9,009 nt of DNA, from the NCBI GenBank assembly GCA_015487895.1, contig WFOW01000338.1, positions 1 to 9,009 of the forward strand, read 5' to 3'. The notes under the pieces are model-generated. The model was given only the letters and a program-made list of their open reading frames with translations. It searched no databases and was not told the origin of the DNA. Origin of the DNA: Gammaproteobacteria bacterium. GTDB lineage: Bacteria > Pseudomonadota > Gammaproteobacteria > S144-34. Below are positions 1 through 6,076 of this stretch, piece after piece. The first letter of the stretch is position 1; each line of letters starts with the position of its first letter. A program made the translations under genes and the position numbers.

Positions 1-1
1 C

Positions 2-208
2 ATCGGGGCCGCGGTGGACGCTGGCTCCGGGGCCATGCTCGAGCTCGTTCCCAATCCCGTGAAGGTGAAGCTGGTCCCACTGGGGGCTGCGAGACGCGAG
101 CCCGAGCCGGAGGAGCCTGGCCCGGAGGACGGTCAGGCATCGCCCGGAGCCCTCCCCTCCGGCCGAGGGCAGGATGGTGATGCCGAGGAGGAAGGGTCCG
201 CTTTCTGA
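2..208 (+). CDS. C-terminal tail of an unidentified upstream protein (partial)
   Basis: The frame is open from the left edge of the window and ends at TGA 206-208, giving about 68 residues of a protein that starts outside the window. The first part is small-residue rich (IGAAVDAGSGAMLELVPNPV), followed by an acidic, proline- and glycine-rich tail (EPEPEEPGPEDG and DAEEEGSAF) that is probably disordered. The GAAVDxxxGAMxxLxPNxV pattern loosely recalls the C-termini of some small bacterial envelope lipoproteins, but this is only an impression and no function is assigned. A GTG at 14-16 could in principle start a 64-residue protein, but no ribosome site precedes it and the frame continues upstream, so a cut gene is more likely. 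A hairpin cluster separates it from the CRISPR operon, so it is probably a separate transcription unit. Confidence 0.5.
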   Translation: MGAAVDAGSGAMLELVPNPVKVKLVPLGAARREPEPEEPGPEDGQASPGALPSGRGQDGDAEEEGSAF

Positions 209-215
209 TGGAAGC

Positions 216-246
216 GCTGATCAATCCGCTGCGCGGATTGATCAGC
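216..246. repeat. Perfect 14-bp inverted repeat (hairpin 1)
   Basis: GCTGATCAATCCGC at 216-229 is the exact reverse complement of GCGGATTGATCAGC at 233-246, with a three-base TGC loop. It starts 8 nt after the stop codon of the upstream gene, a typical place for a transcript 3'-end structure. The nearest T-rich stretch begins about 20 nt downstream at 267, too far for a textbook intrinsic terminator, so the hairpin may stabilise the 3' end or act with the next hairpin. Confidence 0.75.
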
Positions 247-251
247 ACTAA

Positions 252-278
252 GGCGCTTCGCTGCCGTTTTGATTTTTT
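252..278 (+). terminator. Candidate intrinsic terminator of the upstream gene
   Basis: A short GC stem pairs GGCGC (252-256) with GC-T-GCC (260-265, one bulged T) around a TTC loop. It is followed directly by a T-rich tract, TTTT GA TTTTTT, at 267-278. A GC stem followed by T's is the intrinsic terminator pattern, and the position after the upstream gene and before cas6 fits. The stem is only 5 bp, so the call is tentative; the strong hairpin at 216-246 may contribute. Confidence 0.45.
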
Positions 279-289
279 CGTTGAACTGC

Positions 290-309
290 CATGCACTTCC
301 GTGTGCATG
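290..309. repeat. 7-bp inverted repeat (hairpin 2)
   Basis: CATGCAC at 290-296 pairs perfectly with GTGCATG at 303-309 across a six-base loop. Alone it is weak, but it sits in a continuous series of hairpins from 216 to 371. It could be RNA structure or a dyad operator; nothing in the sequence separates these. Confidence 0.5.
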
Positions 310-311
310 AA

Positions 312-342
312 CTTCCCCGCGGCCGTCCTGGCCGCGGGGAAG
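312..342. repeat. Perfect 13-bp GC-rich inverted repeat (hairpin 3)
   Basis: CTTCCCCGCGGCC at 312-324 pairs exactly with GGCCGCGGGGAAG at 330-342 around the loop GTCCT. It is the most stable hairpin of the cluster. No T-run follows directly, so it is not a standard intrinsic terminator. Its last five bases (338-342) are also the first five of the next stem, so the two structures compete at their junction. Confidence 0.75.
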
Positions 343-371
343 CCCTGAAAATGGAATTTTTCAGGGCTTCC
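338..371. repeat. Perfect 14-bp inverted repeat overlapping hairpin 3 (hairpin 4)
   Basis: GGAAGCCCTGAAAA at 338-351 pairs exactly with TTTTCAGGGCTTCC at 358-371 around the loop TGGAAT. The A-tract and T-tract lie next to the loop instead of after the stem, so it looks symmetric from either strand. It shares 338-342 with hairpin 3, so full formation of one frays the base of the other. Lying about 190 nt upstream of the chosen cas6 start, it could be a leader structure of the CRISPR operon or a boundary element. Confidence 0.75.
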
Positions 372-558
372 TGATACTAAGCGGCGGATTGGCCGGAGCT
401 TTCTGGTGATGGTAATGGCGCCCGGGGTGTGTGCGCTTTCCCGTCGGATCCTCCCTTCCACGTGTGACGCTGGGACCGTCCGTTGGGTGGCGGATCGCGG
501 CGCCATCCCGTACCCTCGTCACCGTTGCGGGTGTGCGTTTACCAGCGGGCCGGAGATT
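372..558 (+). other. Leader upstream of cas6, possible N-terminal extension
   Basis: After the last hairpin there are 187 nt before the preferred cas6 ATG. The cas6 frame is open here, with clustered in-frame starts at GTG 406, ATG 409 and ATG 415 and a GGAG at 395-398 suitably spaced from the first two. The extra 51 residues show no recognisable family pattern. No convincing -35/-10 pair was found. I see no CRISPR repeat, tRNA or separate small gene. Confidence 0.4.
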
Positions 559-1551
559 ATGCGGGCAGGGGCGCTGGACGAAGCGCAAACGGAAGCGGTG
601 CTCGATCTTCCGCTCGTGCGGCTACGGCTACGGTTTGTTCGGGATGCCGGCGAGCCGGCGCCCGCAGGCTACATGGGCTCGGCGTGGCGCGGTGCCCTGG
701 GCCGGCTCCTGCGCCGCGCCGCGTGCATCACCCGCCTCGAGCGCTGCGACGCCTGCTTGCTGCGCTACGAGTGCCCTTACGCATACGTCTTCGAGACACC
801 GCCTCCGCCGGGAAGCTCCAAGATGCGAAAGTACCCGGCGGCGCCCCATCCCTTCGTCCTCGAGCCCGCCGAGTGGTTCGAGCCGGAAGACGGCGCACGG
901 CCCGTGCGTCCGGAGGGCCAGATCTACGACCTCGGCCTCGTTCTGCTGGGACGTGCGGTTCGCCATGCGCCCTATCTGATGTGGGCCCTGTCGGAAGCGG
1001 CTCGCGATGGTCTCGGTGGAGCGCGCGTGCGCCTGGCCCTCCAGGCCGTTCATATCTTGGAGGATGGGCGATGGCGCCCGTTGGAGGCGGGACCGATGCC
1101 GCCGCTGCCGGCCTCGGGAGTGCCGCCTTCGGCACCACCCCGGCGGGTGAGGCTGCGCTTTCTCACCCCCCTCAGGCTCGTGCACGACGGGCGCGTGCTG
1201 CGCGAGCACGAGCTTTCGTTCTCAGCGTTTTTCCGGAGTCTGCTGCGCCGCGCGTCCCTCGTGCACTACTTCCATGGCGCGCGCGAGCTGGATCTGGACT
1301 TCCGCGCGCTGGTCGAAGCCTCCGAGGAAGTGTCCTGGGAGCCCGAGCGGCTCGCCTGGGTCGAGCTGTGGCGCCGCTCGAGCCGCCAGCGGCGACGGAT
1401 CCCCCTGCACGGCATCGTGGGCTCGGTGTGCGTCGAGGGTCCGGCAGTGGCGCCCTTCTGGCCGTTCGTGGTGCTGGGAAGCGTCATCCATGCCGGAAGG
1501 GCGGCTACCATGGGGCTCGGACGCTATGTGCTGGAGGAGGCGGCGCCGTGA
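559..1551 (+). CDS. cas6: CRISPR pre-crRNA processing endoribonuclease Cas6 (RAMP superfamily)
   Basis: A protein of 330 residues that should cleave the repeat portions of CRISPR precursor RNA to yield guides for the downstream Cmr complex. The N-terminal part has the family pattern PAGYMGSAWRGALGRLLR followed by a four-cysteine cluster (C56, C63, C66, C72), a likely zinc site seen in this Cas6 branch, and CPY. The C-terminus carries the glycine-rich RAMP signature GSVIHAGRAATMGLGRY at about residues 307-323, matching the Cas6 C-terminal domain (PF10040 type). ATG 559 was chosen because family similarity starts just after it (LPLVRLRLRF). GGAG at 552-555 lies only 3 nt away, so starts at 406 or 409, with a better spaced GGAG, remain possible and would add about 50 residues. 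Its stop overlaps the next start (GTGA, 1548-1551). The catalytic residues cannot be pinpointed, as they vary in this family. Confidence 0.9.
   Translation: MRAGALDEAQTEAVLDLPLVRLRLRFVRDAGEPAPAGYMGSAWRGALGRLLRRAACITRLERCDACLLRYECPYAYVFETPPPPGSSKMRKYPAAPHPFVLEPAEWFEPEDGARPVRPEGQIYDLGLVLLGRAVRHAPYLMWALSEAARDGLGGARVRLALQAVHILEDGRWRPLEAGPMPPLPASGVPPSAPPRRVRLRFLTPLRLVHDGRVLREHELSFSAFFRSLLRRASLVHYFHGARELDLDFRALVEASEEVSWEPERLAWVELWRRSSRQRRRIPLHGIVGSVCVEGPAVAPFWPFVVLGSVIHAGRAATMGLGRYVLEEAAP
1533..1540 (+). promoter_or_regulatory. Strong ribosome binding site deciding the GTG start at 1548
   Basis: GGAGGAGG lies at the end of cas6, 7 nt before GTG 1548. It selects this GTG over the long upstream extension of the same open frame, which is only the out-of-frame shadow of cas6. 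Confidence 0.8.
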
Positions 1552-2684
1552 GCTGGGACCGCTACCGCAGGCGCGTGCTCCTGAGCGTCACCGGCCTTTC
1601 GCCGCAGGTCGTGACCGAGACCTTCTATGCGCTGGCCGTCGCTGCCCCGCCCGAGGAGCGCTTCGTGCCGACGGAGATCGTGGTCGTGACGACGAGCGAG
1701 GGGGCCGAGCGGGTGCGGCTGCAGCTCCTGTCGGATGAGCCAGGCTGGCTGCGCCGCCTGGTGCGGGACTACGGCCTGCCGCCCGTGCGCTTCGACGAGA
1801 GCCGCGTACGTGTGCTCGCGGGCGAGAACGGGTGTCCCATCGACGACATCCGCGACCCTGCCGCGAACGAGGCCGCTGCGGATCTCATACTCGATACCGT
1901 GCGCGAGCTCACGGCCGATCCGGACTGTGCCGTTCACGCCTCCATGGCCGGGGGACGCAAGACGATGAGCTACTATCTGGGATACGCCATGAGCCTCTGC
2001 GGGCGGACCCAGGACCGGCTCTCCCACGTGCTCGTCGATCCCCCCTTCGAGGGGCACCCGGACTTTTTCTATCCGGCGCCCCGGCAGCGCGTGATCTTCT
2101 CGGTCGGAGACCAGCGCCCGCTGGACGCTTCCAAGGCCAGAGTGCAGCTCGCCGACATCCCCTTCGTGCCGATGCGGCACGCCGTAGAGGCGCGGCTGGA
2201 CAGGCCAGGAGTGCGCTTCCGCGACCTGGTCGCTGCCGCGCGACGGGCCGTAGGTCCGCCGGAGCTCGTCGTCGATCTGCGCGGTCGCCGCGTGCGGGCC
2301 GGAGGTGTGGTGGTCCGTCTCAGCCCCTCCGTGCTCGCCCTGTATGCGGTGTTCGCGCGGCGGGCGAAGGAGGGAGCGCCGCCGCTCCCCGCGCCGCCCA
2401 AGGAGGTGGGCGACCGTCTTTGGGCGGAGCGCTATCTCGCCGAGTACCGGCGGATCGTCGGAGAGCTCGGCGTGCGCGACGACACCGAGCGCGCGCTGCG
2501 CGACGGGATGGACGGCGAGCGCTTCTCCTACCTCAAGCCCAAGCTGCACGCGGCCCTCAAGAAGGCGCTGGGGCATGCAGCCGCGCCGTACCTGATCAGG
2601 TCGTCGGGAAGGCCGCGGCGCTTCTGGCTCGATCTCCCTTCGGAGGCGATACGTTTCGAAGCGCTGGAGGACAGCACCGAATGA
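1548..2684 (+). CDS. CARF-domain protein of the Cas_NE0113 family (annotated ring nuclease Csm6 type)
   Basis: This 378-residue protein begins RRVLLSVTGLSPQVVTET, the hallmark opening of the Cas_NE0113 family (TIGR02584/PF09623), a CARF protein of type III loci. The CARF fold spans about residues 8-190 with the second ligand loop SMAGGRKTMS at 132-141. The C-terminal part (about 280-378) has FSYLKPKLHAALKKALG, PYLI and a closing LDLPSEAIRF, resembling a winged-helix-like domain typical of this family. I see no R-x4-6-H HEPN motif, so it is probably not an RNase of the classic Csm6 kind despite the database name. Known family context suggests binding of cyclic oligoadenylate and possibly its degradation (ring nuclease) or transcriptional control; which applies is inference. 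It overlaps cas6 by GTGA and the next gene by ATGA, implying coupled translation. Confidence 0.85.
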   Translation: MSWDRYRRRVLLSVTGLSPQVVTETFYALAVAAPPEERFVPTEIVVVTTSEGAERVRLQLLSDEPGWLRRLVRDYGLPPVRFDESRVRVLAGENGCPIDDIRDPAANEAAADLILDTVRELTADPDCAVHASMAGGRKTMSYYLGYAMSLCGRTQDRLSHVLVDPPFEGHPDFFYPAPRQRVIFSVGDQRPLDASKARVQLADIPFVPMRHAVEARLDRPGVRFRDLVAAARRAVGPPELVVDLRGRRVRAGGVVVRLSPSVLALYAVFARRAKEGAPPLPAPPKEVGDRLWAERYLAEYRRIVGELGVRDDTERALRDGMDGERFSYLKPKLHAALKKALGHAAAPYLIRSSGRPRRFWLDLPSEAIRFEALEDSTE

Positions 2685-3913
2685 CCATGCTCATCAGCTT
2701 CCTCGGCCGGGCGAGCGCAGACCCGGCGACGGGCTACCGCCGGGCGCGCTATCGCTTCCCGGACGGGACGGAGGCCGAGACCGCCTTCTTCGGGCTCGCG
2801 CTGCGCGAGCAGCTTCAGGCCGAGCGCCTACTGCTTCTCGGCACCCCCGGCTCCATGTGGGACGTGCTGGTCGAGCATGTGGCCGCTTCGACCGCGGGTG
2901 GGGCGAACGCCGGACTGGAGGATGCGCGGATCGCGCTCCTCGAGGCGGCCGAGCGCCAGGCGGTCGATGCCTCGCACCTGGAGCGGCTGCGCCCGCTCCT
3001 CGAAGAGGCGCTCGGCTGCCGCTGCGAGCTCGTGCTGATCCCCTATGGCCGCACCGCGGAGGAGCAGGAGGCCGTCCTCGACGAGCTCGACGAGGCCGTG
3101 CGCGGCACCGGCGAGGCCGTGCATTTCGATCTCACGCACGGCCTGCGTCATCTCGCGATGGTGGGGATGGTGGCGGCGCACCTGCTCGAGACCTTCCGCC
3201 GGGGCATCTCGGTGGAAGCCGTCTGGTACGGGGCCTTCGAGCTGCGCGGTGAGGACGGTGTGGTGCCTGTGCTGCGGCTCGATGGCCTCGTCCGCCTCCA
3301 GGCCTGGATCGAGGCCTGGCGGCGCTTCGAGGACGACGGCGACTACGCGGTCTTCGCCGACCTGATCGAGACGGAGGGGGGCGATGCGGAGCTTGCCGAG
3401 GCCCTGCGCCGCGCGGCCTATCTCGAAAGCGTCCTCAACCTGCCCGACGCGCGCAGGCGGCTCCTCGTGGTGCTAGAGCGCCTAGAGGGGCAACCACTGC
3501 CGGGTGCAGGCCGCATATTCACCCGCCGTCTGCGCGAGCGTCTCGGATGGGCCCGGCGCGACGACCTGTACGAGCATCAGCGCAGGCTCGCATCGCTCCA
3601 TCTGGCCAAGGGGGATTACCTGCGCGCCGCGATCCTGCTCAACGAGGCCGTCCTCACGCGCTGGATGGCCGAGCGCGGGGAGGGCGACGTCACGCGGCAG
3701 CAGGACCGCGAGCGCGCGCGCCGGCGCATGCTCGAGGAGATGCGCGAGGCCCGCAGGGACGCCGAGCACGAGGATTTCCGCCTGCTGGAGGCGATCCGAA
3801 ACGCGCTCGCCCACGGCTCCGTGCCGGACTGGCGCCGCGCGCAGGCGCTGCTGCGCAGCGAGGCGCGGCTGCGCCGCGAGCTCGAGCGCATCGGCTCGCG
3901 CCTGCTGACCTAG
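2681..3913 (+). CDS. CARF-HEPN ribonuclease, TM1812 family (Csx1/Csm6-like)
   Basis: A 410-residue protein expected to bind cyclic oligoadenylate made by Cas10 and respond by cutting RNA nonspecifically. The N-terminal CARF domain opens with MLISFLG and contains HFDLTHGLRH, the exact DxTHG signature (D150-G154) of the Csx1/TM1812 group (TIGR02221/TIGR02549). The C-terminal HEPN domain carries RNALAHG, with catalytic R373 and H378 in an R-x4-H arrangement, preceded by the helical stretch HLAKGDYLRAAILLNEAV. Both sensor and nuclease motifs are complete, so it looks active. ATG 2681 was chosen because GGAGG at 2666-2670 precedes it by 10 nt and it overlaps the previous stop; ATG 2687 is an alternative. 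The gene ends at TAG 3911-3913, three bases before the next start and in the same frame. Confidence 0.9.
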   Translation: MTMLISFLGRASADPATGYRRARYRFPDGTEAETAFFGLALREQLQAERLLLLGTPGSMWDVLVEHVAASTAGGANAGLEDARIALLEAAERQAVDASHLERLRPLLEEALGCRCELVLIPYGRTAEEQEAVLDELDEAVRGTGEAVHFDLTHGLRHLAMVGMVAAHLLETFRRGISVEAVWYGAFELRGEDGVVPVLRLDGLVRLQAWIEAWRRFEDDGDYAVFADLIETEGGDAELAEALRRAAYLESVLNLPDARRRLLVVLERLEGQPLPGAGRIFTRRLRERLGWARRDDLYEHQRRLASLHLAKGDYLRAAILLNEAVLTRWMAERGEGDVTRQQDRERARRRMLEEMREARRDAEHEDFRLLEAIRNALAHGSVPDWRRAQALLRSEARLRRELERIGSRLLT

Positions 3914-3916
3914 GCC

Positions 3917-6076
3917 GTGGGCGGGCGCGTCCTCGTCGCCACGCTCGGAGGGAGCTGGGCCGTGGTGCCCGAGGCCGTCGGGGCGCTCGTGCCGGAGCGC
4001 GTGCCGCTCTTCGCCCGGGCGGCTTGGAAGGGGCAGGAAGCGCGGCTTCCCATGGCTGGGCTGCCGCCGGTCGGCGAGGTGTGGGCGGTGGGCACGGCGC
4101 GCTCGGCCGAGGTGGCCGGCGAGCTTTTGGCCCGATGGAGCGCGGAGACGGGCATCGTCGTGCGGCTCTGGTGGCCCGCGGACATGGACGACATCCGGTC
4201 TGCGGACGATGCCCGTCGCATGGCCGAGCTCGTCCACCGTCTCGTCTTTTGTGCCGGGCTCGAGCGCCCCTTGCCCGTGCTTTCCCTCGCCGGCGGACGC
4301 AAGACGATGAGCGCCGACCTCCAGCAGGCCGCCCAGCTCTACGGCCACGCAGGGCTGCTGCACGTCGTGGAGTCGCTGGACGGGCCCTCGCGCGCCGAGC
4401 TCGAGGCGCTCGCGCGCGATCCGGCCGCCCTGGCCCGGCCGCTGCCGGAGGGGCTCGCGGCGCGGATCCGGCCGGTCGTGCTCTCCCCGGGACAGCCGCC
4501 CGCAGACGCGGTCGAGGCCGAGCGAGCGACGCTCGAGCGGGCCGCGGGCCCGCTCCCGGTGCCCGGCGCCGTTCCCGTGGACGGCACGCCGCTGCTCGAC
4601 GAGGCCGAACGGATCCGCAGGGAGGCCGAGCAGCTACGCGCGAGCTTCGCGATGAGCCTCGACACCGACGAGCGCCAGGGCGCGTTCCGCGCGCTCTACG
4701 GCCTGCCGCTGCGCAGCCTGCGCTGGCTGCGCGAGACGCGGATAGGCGACGGCGCGCCTGCGGAGCCGCGCGCGCTCGAGTGGCTCCACGCCCTGCCCAA
4801 GGCCGAGCTCCATTGCCACCTCGGCGGCGTGCTGGACGCGGCCGGAATGGTGCGCGTGGCCGCTTCGGAGGCGCAACGCGTGGCGCACGCGCGCCGTGCC
4901 GCTCCGGCGTTCGACGACGGCCTGGCCCGGCTCGAGCAGGCCGTTCGGGCTTGCGACCTCGAGCGCGTTCGCGCCCTGGTGGGTGCCGACCGGGACCCGG
5001 AGGGGTGGGCCCGCGCGCTGCGCGCGCGGTGGACAGGCGTGCCCGAGCCGCTCGGCGTGTGCGGAGTGCTGCTCGCCTTCGCGGGCGCCGAGGCGATGCT
5101 GGACGAGCTCGTCTTCGGCGAGCTGCGCGACCCGCGCCGCTTCGTCGGCGTCGGGATCGAGCGCTACGAGCGTCTCGGCGATCTCCAGGGCTCTGGTCTC
5201 CTGCAGAGCGAGGCGACGCTGCGCGCGGCCATGCGGGAGGCGGCCGCCCGCTGCCGGCGCGAAGGGATCCGCTATTTGGAGCTTCGCTGCTCGCCGCTCA
5301 ACTGCACGCGCGGCGGCCTGGAGGCGGACGCGGTGGTGCGCGTGCTGGCCGAGGAGGCCGAGCGCGCGGGCCCCGACCCGGACATCCGTCTCATCTTCAC
5401 GGCGAGCCGCCACCGCGAGACGGGTCGCGTGCGGCAGCTCGTGGAGCTGACGGCCCGCCTGCTCGAGAGCAAAGGTGACCTGGCACGGATCTTCGCAAGC
5501 CGCTTCGCCGGGATCGACCTCGCCGGCGCCGAGCACGCGGCCGAGGCGGCCGCCTTCCGCGGGGCCTTTCGCCCCTTGCACGAGCGCGTCGTGCGCGTCA
5601 CGATTCATGCAGGGGAGGGGCAGGGGGTCCACAGCGTGTAGCAGGCCGTCTACGAGCTCAGCGCCGACCGCGTCGGCCACGGGCTCACCCTCGAGCAGGA
5701 CCGCTCGCTGCTCGATCGCTTCCGCGAGCGCCGCATCGCGCTCGAGATGTGCCCCTCGTCCAACTTCCAGATCGTCGGCTTCGACGATCCCACCTTGGGC
5801 GTGCGCACGGGCAGGCGCTATCCGCTCGCGCGGTACCTGCGCGAGGGCCTGCGCATCACGGTCAGCACGGACGACCCCGGCATCTCGCGCACCGGCCTGC
5901 CGGCCGAATACCTCAAGGCCGCCGCCATGACGCCGGGCGGGCTGTCGTGGTGGGAGGTGCTGCAGCTCGTGCGCAACGGATTTCGCGCGGCCTTCTGCCG
6001 CGCCGGCGAGCAGGCGCGCCACCTGCGAGCGGCCGAGCGCGAGGTCGTGCGCTGGGTCCTGGAGCGCACGCCGTGA
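3917..6076 (+). pseudogene. cad1: CARF-adenosine deaminase fusion (Cad1/CAAD), interrupted by an in-frame TAG
   Basis: The full frame has 720 codons including the final TGA (6074-6076), broken by TAG at codon 575. Residues 1 to about 185 form a CARF domain (RVLVATLGGSWAVVPEAV; LAGGRKTMS, G126-S132). After a linker, the metal-dependent adenosine deaminase domain starts at KAELHCHLGG (zinc ligands H299, H301). It continues with HAGE (H564, catalytic E567), GHG (H588) and STDDPG (D652, D653). All signature motifs survive on both sides of the stop and the frame is unchanged. As translated, the product ends at residue 574 and loses H588 and the D652 zinc ligand, so it should not deaminate. Intact relatives convert ATP to ITP when cyclic oligoadenylate binds the CARF domain. 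GTG 3917 was chosen because the CARF strand begins immediately after it; no clear ribosome site precedes it, suggesting reinitiation from the gene 3 nt upstream. It overlaps the Nudix start by GTGA. A sequencing error would make it an intact gene. Confidence 0.85.
5639..5641 (+). other. In-frame amber codon inside the deaminase domain
   Basis: TAG lies between HAGEGQGVHSV and QAVYELSADRVGHG, a continuous adenosine deaminase block. From memory, E. coli adenosine deaminase has SIWQAI at the matching place, so the lost residue is probably tryptophan (TGG to TAG, one transition at 5640); glutamine or lysine are other one-base sources. No indel is needed. TAG also ends the HEPN gene and the Nudix gene here, which argues against general recoding of TAG. 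Confidence 0.9.

Noticed and set aside
216..371. CRISPR array or degenerate repeats
   Set aside because: The palindromes differ in sequence and length and have no regular spacing, so they are not direct repeats with spacers.
373..378. GATACT as a -10 promoter box for cas6
   Set aside because: It matches four of six consensus bases, but no -35-like hexamer lies at a suitable distance upstream, so it cannot be supported.
483..1547. Upstream part of the long plus-strand frame that runs into the Cas_NE0113 gene
   Set aside because: It overlaps cas6 in another frame and its translation is Arg/Ala-rich noise. The real start is GTG 1548, after GGAGGAGG and at the opening of the CARF domain.
1548..2684. 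HEPN RNase domain in the Cas_NE0113 protein, as the name Csm6 would imply
   Set aside because: No R-x4-6-H motif is present in its C-terminal half, which instead resembles a winged-helix-like domain.
5639..5641. TAG read as pyrrolysine or general amber recoding
   Set aside because: The position matches an ordinary residue in the deaminase family, TAG appears to terminate two other genes here, and no pyl genes are visible. Kept only as a low-probability check.
5747..6076. Independent small gene beginning at ATG 5747
   Set aside because: It is in frame with the deaminase and continues its conserved C-terminal motifs (CPSSN, STDDP). It is the distal part of the broken gene, and no good ribosome site precedes the ATG.
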